Positions 59,072-64,000 of a DNA stretch of 64,000 nucleotides are shown here, one piece after another. Source of the DNA: an uncultured Clostridia bacterium. Its GTDB lineage: Bacteria; Bacillota; Clostridia; UMGS1810. The notes beneath the pieces are model-generated. The model was not told the origin of the DNA, did not search any database, and saw only the letters and a list, made by a program, of their open reading frames with translations. The stretch spans positions 124,001-188,000 of the forward strand of contig CAKSTI010000002.1 in the NCBI GenBank assembly GCA_934500705.1, in the 5' to 3' direction. Both the position numbers and the translations under genes were made by a program. Within the stretch, counting starts at the first letter, position 1; every line of letters begins with the position of its first letter.

Positions 59072-59878
59072 GTGTCATCAGACTGCTGGGAATACTACAA
59101 TCACTCGGCGGTGTGCAAGTATGCACCGCACAGAGATGCTGACACCGACGCCATAAAGAATAATACAATCTGGAATTTGGACGGCAAAAGGCCGCTCCTT
59201 GTCTGCTACACAACGGATTTTGACTGCAAAGAGGAAACACAGTGGTGGTATACCATACTCGACCACCCGTTTGACATAAGCACAATCAAAGCAAAGCACC
59301 GCTATCAGATAAACAGGGGGATTAAAAATTTTTCGGTAAAACAGATAGATTTTGAAATTTACGCCGACAGAATGAATTATATTTTAAATTACGTGCGTGA
59401 AAATTGCTATGGCTTTAACGCCGTTGAGCTTAAAAAGAGCGGAAAAAACGCAGTTTATCTCGGTGCGTTTGAGGCTGAAAACCCCGAAAATCTCATAGGT
59501 TACGCCATTTTGCAGGAGCATAGGGAATACGTCCATTTTACCTCGCTCAAAGTTTTGCCCGAGTACGAAAGGGACTGCGCCAACGCCGCATTGGTCTATG
59601 CAATAACGCAGAGGTACGCATATAAACTCTCCAAAGATTTTTACATATCAAACGGAACAAGAACGGTAAATCACGAAACAAAATTCAATGATTACCTCAT
59701 AAGAATATTTGAATTCAGAAGGGCATATTGCAGATTAAACATCGTATACCGCAAGGGATTTGGTGCGGCGGTTAAAGTCCTTTCGCCGTTTCTGCCGCTT
59801 ATTGAGAGGCTTTCGCACAAAATATCGCCCCTGCGCCCCGTGAGCGGAATACTTAAAATGGATAAATACAGCAGATAA
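59072..59878 (+). CDS. Putative GNAT/FemAB-like acyltransferase
   Basis: A 268-residue soluble protein. Pieces such as WWYTILDHPFDISTIKAKHR, YQINRGIKNFSVKQID and IGYAILQEHREYVHFTSLKV with ALVYAITQRYAYKLSKDFYI follow the strand-helix order of GNAT/FemAB-like acyltransferases, and similar proteins are often found near cell-envelope genes. The family is not firmly recognised and no substrate can be named. The start is GTG at 59072 with GGAGG upstream. Controlled by a promoter with a palindromic operator next to an Xre gene. Confidence 0.5.
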   Translation: MSSDCWEYYNHSAVCKYAPHRDADTDAIKNNTIWNLDGKRPLLVCYTTDFDCKEETQWWYTILDHPFDISTIKAKHRYQINRGIKNFSVKQIDFEIYADRMNYILNYVRENCYGFNAVELKKSGKNAVYLGAFEAENPENLIGYAILQEHREYVHFTSLKVLPEYERDCANAALVYAITQRYAYKLSKDFYISNGTRTVNHETKFNDYLIRIFEFRRAYCRLNIVYRKGFGAAVKVLSPFLPLIERLSHKISPLRPVSGILKMDKYSR

Positions 59879-59896
59879 AATTGCGGGCGCAAAGCA

Positions 59897-60889
59897 TCAT
59901 TCGCCTTTGCGCCCTGTTGCTTGACCGACAGTATATTTTTTTGCAATCGGTTTTAAGTCCTTCCACAGCATAATTTCGTCACCGTTTTGTATATCAAAGT
60001 CCGATATAGGGATAGTATTTTTGCCGTAGGCAACGGTTACGTGTGTTAGTTTAATCTGCTCCGTCCCGCCTTGTGTCCGCCTTGCGGTTATAAGGCTGTA
60101 TTCGCCGGGCAGCTGTGCGGTTATACTGACCGTGCCGTCTGTGCAGTCGGTTATTTTATTGCTTTTACTGTGGCTTGTAAGATAGCCCACAACGTCTAAA
60201 TTCTCATTGAGATATGCAAGCTCCGGCACAGAGAAGTGGTCTGCGCCTTCAAAGACGGTCAGCCTTGCATCGCACCCGTTTTCTTTCAGGGCGGCCACAA
60301 ACTCCTCGGAAAACGAGGGCGAAACAATGGTGTCGGCACTTCCGACAAACGCCCACACCGGGAGAGAGGAAAAAGCATCTAAGTTTTCGTCCGTCAGCTG
60401 TATACTTCCGCTCATAGGAACGACGCAGGAAAACATACCCGGATATGCAGATGCAACGGCAAACGTGCCCGTACCGCCCATACTGTGCCCGGTAAGGCTT
60501 ATTCTGTTTGGATTTATGGCATACGTATCTGTCACGTTGTTGATAAGTTCTTTGAGCAAATTTTTTGCGTCACTCCAACCCTTATACTTGCTTGAAAGCT
60601 GCGGAAAAAGGATGTACGCCGGAGTGCCGTCGAATTTACCTTCTTTTACCCACATACAAAAGCCGTTTTCGGTGAGTTTCTCTATGTTGTCACCCTTGCC
60701 GGAGCCGCCGTGCAGATATACAATAAGCGGCATATTTTCCGTTGCGTTTTGCGGAGTGAAAAGGTAGTAGTCGATTTTCTCCTTGCCGTAGAATGTGTGT
60801 GGCTCAAATGTGCAGCCACTCGCCCACGCTGTCGGCACAGATGATATTATAAGAAGTGCGAAAATGATAAAAATTTTAATTTTGCGCAT
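59897..60889 (-). CDS. Secreted alpha/beta-hydrolase (esterase)
   Basis: A 330-residue exported hydrolase. A signal peptide (MRKIKIFIIFALLIISSVPT) is followed by the alpha/beta fold: oxyanion strand PLIVYLHGGSGKGDN, nucleophile GHSMGGTGTF, Asp in VGSADTIVSPSFSEEF, and His in EGADHFSVPE. The last 90 residues form a small beta domain. It resembles secreted carbohydrate or feruloyl-type esterases and Bacteroidetes/Clostridial phospholipase-carboxylesterase proteins. Its start overlaps rsgI by 14 bp, so it belongs to the sigI unit and is probably made with the sigma-I system. Confidence 0.82.
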   Translation of the reverse strand: MRKIKIFIIFALLIISSVPTAWASGCTFEPHTFYGKEKIDYYLFTPQNATENMPLIVYLHGGSGKGDNIEKLTENGFCMWVKEGKFDGTPAYILFPQLSSKYKGWSDAKNLLKELINNVTDTYAINPNRISLTGHSMGGTGTFAVASAYPGMFSCVVPMSGSIQLTDENLDAFSSLPVWAFVGSADTIVSPSFSEEFVAALKENGCDARLTVFEGADHFSVPELAYLNENLDVVGYLTSHSKSNKITDCTDGTVSITAQLPGEYSLITARRTQGGTEQIKLTHVTVAYGKNTIPISDFDIQNGDEIMLWKDLKPIAKKYTVGQATGRKGE

Positions 60890-61835
60890 TGTTCTCTTCC
60901 TCCCCCGATGTTACGGTTTTTCGGCGTTTTTCCCTTGCGCTCCCGCCGGTTTCGAGCGGTTTTCTCCGTGCGGATTTTTTCTTTTCCCTGACATCTGCCG
61001 TATCTTTTTGAGTTGGTCTTGGTGTATCGGCTTTTTTCACGCCGGGGGTCTTCGGTTCGGGAGTTTTGGGTTTGGCAGTTTCCTTTTTGGGCAATTTAGG
61101 CTCGGTGATTTTCGGTTCGGTTTTTTCCGTTTCCGTCCTTTCGGCGCCGCTTTTTTCTTTGTCAAGCCCGTCGTAAATGCTCCTGACCGACTGCCCGGCA
61201 AGTTCCTTTGCATTTTGTGCAACGGTGCCGCCGTTTTTTTCGGTGTACGCTTCAATGGCTTTGAGGCGTTTGGGCGATGTTTTGTATTCAATCGCTTTTT
61301 CGCCTTCTGTCTTTTCTATCTTTTTAATCTCAACGGTATAGTTTTCGCTCGTGTATTTTTCGGACAGTGCGTTAATATTTTTGGAAACACTGCTGCTCTT
61401 TGTATCGGTGTCTATTTCTATAACGTTGTTGTCGTCACCGAGGTAGTTTTGCTTTTTGCACGACGCAACAATTTTGTCTATGCAGTTTGTTACACGTCTG
61501 CTTTTAATCTTTTCGGTTTCAATCAAGGTTTTTGCGTCATTGTTTAGCGGAACTATTTTAATCACACGGTCAAAGCAGTTAAGGTCAAGGCGAATACTGG
61601 GGTTAATGTCCACATACACGTGTCCGGTCGGTGTGTTGTATGCTGCATAGCCGGAGACTGACGTTGCAAAGCACAGCGCAAAGCAAGCGGCAATGAGGGC
61701 AATTTTCTTTTTGGGAAACGCCTTTTGAACCGTTTGACCGACCTTGTAATTTCTGTTTACGATTTGGCAGACTCTGCCGTCGTTTAAAAGCAAAACGGCT
61801 TTTGCGCCTTGCGTTTCTAAAATTACGCCTTTCAC
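60876..61835 (-). CDS. rsgI: RsgI-type anti-sigma factor
   Basis: A 319-residue protein. The N-terminal RsgI domain (MKGVILETQGAKAVLLLNDG RVCQIV) would bind sigma-I in the cytoplasm. One membrane helix follows near residues 44-64 (ALIAACFALCFATSVSGYAA), then the conserved extracytoplasmic block GHVYVDINPSIRLDLNCFDR. The end is an unusual Lys/Glu/Pro/Thr-rich tail of about 100 residues, where cellulosome-type RsgI proteins carry a polysaccharide-sensing module. The start is GTG at 61835, overlapping sigI by 4 bp, behind AAAGGAGG. Confidence 0.88.
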   Translation of the reverse strand: MKGVILETQGAKAVLLLNDGRVCQIVNRNYKVGQTVQKAFPKKKIALIAACFALCFATSVSGYAAYNTPTGHVYVDINPSIRLDLNCFDRVIKIVPLNNDAKTLIETEKIKSRRVTNCIDKIVASCKKQNYLGDDNNVIEIDTDTKSSSVSKNINALSEKYTSENYTVEIKKIEKTEGEKAIEYKTSPKRLKAIEAYTEKNGGTVAQNAKELAGQSVRSIYDGLDKEKSGAERTETEKTEPKITEPKLPKKETAKPKTPEPKTPGVKKADTPRPTQKDTADVREKKKSARRKPLETGGSAREKRRKTVTSGEEENNAQN

Positions 61836-62518
61836 TCGGCATCGCCTCCTTTAAAATATTTGCTCAGTATCTCGTAGCCGCCGTTTAGTATGAGTATGCC
61901 GGCTATTATGTACTTTCGGTATCTTTCAAAAACTTTTTTGTTTATTTTAAGCTCGGATTTGAGTTTGGAAACGGGCAGGGACTTTTTGGAATAAAGGTAG
62001 GAAATGCACTCCCCGTCTTTTGCCGCATACGAGCAAATAAGACGGCAGTACTTTCTTGTTTTTGCCGACTTTGGCGACGATTTCGGCAAGTCAAAAAATG
62101 ATACATCAAAGTACGAAAGCTCCTCTTTAAGCGAAAAAATCTCCACCGATGTGTCGGAAAGCGGTGTGTCCTCATCGCACACCTCGAAAACTTCCGTTTC
62201 GCCCTCACTGTCGGTTCTTTCAAGCGAAGTAAAGGGAATTACGTTTTTGTGCCGTGCCGTTTTTCTGATATAATCCCGCACTGAGTTTATCATACAAGTT
62301 TTGGCAAATGGGAAAAAGTTTCCTCTTTCGGTGTTAAAACTGTCTATGGCACCGTTGAAAGCGCAGAGCGCCTCCGCATATGCGTCGTCGGACTTGTCCG
62401 CAAAGCGCCCCAGGGCGCACGAGGTACAGCCGACGATAAAAGGTGTGTTTTCCTTAATGAAGTTTTCCCTCTTTTCGCCGTCGGCTCTGACCTCTGCAAT
62501 TTTTTCGGACATTTCCAT
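61832..62518 (-). CDS. sigI: RNA polymerase sigma factor SigI
   Basis: A 228-residue SigI-type sigma factor: FIKENTPFIVGCTSCALGRF, DDAYAEALCAFNGAIDSFNT and RGNFFPFAKTCMINSVRDYI form the region 2-like part, with a C-terminal helical DNA-binding part (VSKLKSELKINKKVFERYRK). In other Firmicutes SigI responds to heat or to polysaccharides through RsgI. The ATG at 62518 with GGGA upstream is used. The order sigI-rsgI is conserved; here a secreted esterase follows. Confidence 0.9.
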   Translation of the reverse strand: MEMSEKIAEVRADGEKRENFIKENTPFIVGCTSCALGRFADKSDDAYAEALCAFNGAIDSFNTERGNFFPFAKTCMINSVRDYIRKTARHKNVIPFTSLERTDSEGETEVFEVCDEDTPLSDTSVEIFSLKEELSYFDVSFFDLPKSSPKSAKTRKYCRLICSYAAKDGECISYLYSKKSLPVSKLKSELKINKKVFERYRKYIIAGILILNGGYEILSKYFKGGDAE

Positions 62519-62537
62519 ACTTTCACTTCCCAAGTAA

Positions 62538-62566
62538 ATGATAGCACAATCAAGATTATTTAGCAA
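62538..62566 (-). promoter_or_regulatory. Promoter of the sigI unit
   Basis: Minus-strand TTGCTA (62561-62566), 17 bp, TATCAT (62538-62543). It is sigma-A-like; no separate sigma-I-type promoter was recognised. Confidence 0.65.
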
Positions 62567-62591
62567 GAACTTACGGAAAAATCCGTCACTT

Positions 62592-63410
62592 TTATTCTAT
62601 TATTATGCTCAGACTGTTTTCGTCCCAAGTTACGTTCAAATTGAAACTTTCGGCTATAAAGCGCATAGGCACAACTGTTCTGTCATCTCTTATCTCCGGT
62701 GCGGCGTCGAGGATTTTTTCCTCGCCGTTTACATATGCAATATTACTTCCTATTTTCATTTTTATAACGATACCGTCTTTAATTACGGCTACTTCCTGTG
62801 TTTCGTCGTTCCAGTCAACCTCTGCTCCAAGCGCCTCGGTAACCGCACGGACGGGGGCAAGAGTTCTGCCGTTTTCTATGATGGGCAAAACATTGCCGTA
62901 TTTTTCGTAGTCTATGCTTATGCCGTTTACAAATGTGTCAATCGAGTAGTCTTTAAGTTCATTTTTGATTGCTGCAATTTCGTCTAAAATTTCGGCTCTG
63001 TCGTCTTTGGAAATATCATTAAACTGAGAACGCATCTCCTTTAAATATGTGAGCGACTCTATTTTTGCCGCTTTGACAAGCTCCTTCATCTCACGGAGTT
63101 TTGCGATTTTTTCGAGTTTTTCCGCCTTGTTTTCCAGGCGTTCGTCACGCTCTGTTTCTTTGCCGACGGTAGGTTCTTTGCTTTGTTTTGCATCGTTGTC
63201 GGCACTTTCCTCACTGTTGAGAGTTTCGTCGGTTTCGTTTTCCGCACTGTCCGTGATTTCGCCGGCATCTTTTGTTTCCTCGTCTTGTTTTTCTTCGGTC
63301 GTCTGCTCTTGTGCAGTTTCCGAAGCCTCCGACACTTCCTGTGCCAGGGCAAGTGTGTTGACGCCAAATGTCAACGATACCGCCATAATCAATGCCAATA
63401 ATTTTTTCAT
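62592..63410 (-). CDS. Secreted protein with coiled region and copper-amine-oxidase-like stalk domain
   Basis: A 272-residue exported protein. A signal peptide (MKKLLALIMAVSLTFGVNTL to ALA) is followed by a long Glu/Asp/Thr-rich stretch (about residues 25-85), a charged coiled helix (LENKAEKLEKIAKLREMKEL), and a C-terminal stalk domain (IIENGRTLAPVRAVTEALGA, DDRTVVPMRFIAESFNLNVT). The ATG at 63410 with GGGAG about 10 bp upstream. It lies just before sigI and may be a surface component linked to that regulon. No catalytic residues are seen. Confidence 0.78.
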   Translation of the reverse strand: MKKLLALIMAVSLTFGVNTLALAQEVSEASETAQEQTTEEKQDEETKDAGEITDSAENETDETLNSEESADNDAKQSKEPTVGKETERDERLENKAEKLEKIAKLREMKELVKAAKIESLTYLKEMRSQFNDISKDDRAEILDEIAAIKNELKDYSIDTFVNGISIDYEKYGNVLPIIENGRTLAPVRAVTEALGAEVDWNDETQEVAVIKDGIVIKMKIGSNIAYVNGEEKILDAAPEIRDDRTVVPMRFIAESFNLNVTWDENSLSIIIE

Positions 63411-63434
63411 AATAAAACATCTCCCGTTAAAATA

Positions 63435-63477
63435 TTTCAAGCCGCTTGTACCATAAGATACGTAAAGCGGCTTGAAA
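63435..63477 (-). terminator. Hairpin between nagA and the stalk protein gene
   Basis: A perfect 13-bp inverted repeat TTTCAAGCCGCTT/AAGCGGCTTGAAA, 20 bp after the nagA stop on the minus strand. The T-run after it is modest (ATATTTT). No separate promoter for the next gene is seen beyond it, so partial readthrough is possible. Confidence 0.65.
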
Positions 63478-63497
63478 ATTTGGGGGGCGGAATTGAA

Positions 63498-64000
63498 TTA
63501 TTCAAAAATTTCTCCGTTTATAACGGTTTTTAATATGTTAAGCTCACCGTCCAGCACGATAAAGTCCGCATCGCAGCCGACTTCTATCTTTCCGAGATTT
63601 TTTTCGCCCAAAAGATTTGCCGGAGTTTCGCTCGCCATTTTAAAGGCGTCCTTTTCGCAAATGCCGAATTTAACCGCACAGCGTACGCAGTTTAAAAGTG
63701 TGGAAATGCTCCCGGCAAGCGTGCCGTCGGATAGGCGTGCGCTGTTGTTTTTAACCGTAACTTCCTGTCCGCCGAGGTCGTATTTGCCGTCCGAAAGACC
63801 TGTCGCACGCATTGAGTCGCTGATAAGCACCATTCTGTCAGCGCCGAAAATCTTGTATAAAATCCTTATTGCCGACGGGTGAATGTGCAGTCCGTCGCAG
63901 ATTACCTGTGCGTAGATGTTTCTGTCCGATGCGGCGCCTATCACCGACGGACTTCTGTGGTGGAGGGGCGGCATAGCGTTAAAGGTGTGCGTAAGGCAGG
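63498..64000 (-). CDS. nagA: N-acetylglucosamine-6-phosphate deacetylase, C-terminal part
   Basis: Only the last about 167 residues are in the window; the frame continues past the right edge. The segment begins with the NagA motif THTFNAMPPLHHRSP, then ICDGLHIHPSAI and the catalytic aspartate in VLISDSMRATGLSDGKYDLG, and ends LGEKNLGKIEVGCDADFIVL. NagA removes the acetyl group from GlcNAc-6-phosphate in amino-sugar use and wall recycling. A hairpin follows the stop codon. Confidence 0.93.
   Translation of the reverse strand, partial: CLTHTFNAMPPLHHRSPSVIGAASDRNIYAQVICDGLHIHPSAIRILYKIFGADRMVLISDSMRATGLSDGKYDLGGQEVTVKNNSARLSDGTLAGSISTLLNCVRCAVKFGICEKDAFKMASETPANLLGEKNLGKIEVGCDADFIVLDGELNILKTVINGEIFE

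Overview
The window comes from a low-to-mid GC, endospore-forming Firmicute, almost certainly class Clostridia. Supporting genes are stage II sporulation protein R, a SpoIVFA/SpoIVFB-like pair, YycH/YycI-like proteins, an S-layer-homology (SLH) protein, several copper-amine-oxidase-like stalk proteins, SigI/RsgI and a TIGR03960/TIGR03936 pair. A rank below class cannot be fixed from sequence alone. Housekeeping genes (rpoB, rpoC, pyrG, ligA, recA, leuA, aconitase, isocitrate dehydrogenase, ispE) dominate and show it is chromosomal.

Layout. 1-3.4 kb: a leftward sugar cluster (GH2 beta-mannosidase-like, cut by the left edge; SIS isomerase; ROK kinase) divergent from an AraC regulator. 3.4-8.6 kb: a secreted stalk-domain protein, then a secreted small protein-yycH-yycI-ybaB unit whose promoter carries a WalR-type box. 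8.7-12.2 kb: spoIIR, ispE and pyrG. 12.2-16.5 kb: three clusters of palindromic repeats around a DUF559 gene and a large SLH surface-protein gene. 16.5-20.1 kb: a type I toxin-antitoxin-like locus, an AT-rich type II restriction-modification pair and an unknown gene. 20.2-30.3 kb: rpoB-rpoC with their own promoter and a leader hairpin, and a luxS unit. 30.4-37.8 kb: MATE exporter-leuA-membrane protein, then aconitase-icd behind an attenuator-like leader. 37.8-38.3 kb: a strongly folded intergenic region. 38.3-44.7 kb: SpoIVFA/FB-like genes, the TIGR03960/03936 pair and ligA. 44.7-45.0 kb: a second toxin-antitoxin-like locus. 45.0-56.7 kb: radical SAM protein, Xre regulator with palindromic operators, a metallo-beta-lactamase lipoprotein, then a nine-gene unit (cysteine desulfurase-thiI-pncC-recA-recX-rimO-pgsA-CDF-DUF3006) and carD. 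56.7-58.5 kb: a MITE-like element, azlCD and a Val-Thr-Tyr tRNA cluster. 58.6-64 kb: a second Xre, an acyltransferase-like gene, sigI-rsgI-esterase, a stalk protein and nagA (cut by the right edge).

The most interesting signal is a pair of small loci, at 16.50-16.84 kb and 44.69-44.99 kb, with the same design. Each has two strong convergent promoters, one shared terminator hairpin, a 22-24 residue hydrophobic peptide, and a short opposing RNA that opens with a conserved GGCAAGAC...AACGGTTRYGCC motif; the toxin leader carries a related GGCGGTTRTGCC motif. They look like two members of one type I toxin-antitoxin family, and neither peptide is long enough for routine gene calling. Other non-coding signals are a possible three-way-junction RNA at 37.9-38.0 kb, a TA-flanked 274-bp element with 26-bp terminal inverted repeats, the WalR box upstream of yycHI, and hairpin leaders before rpoB and aconitase.
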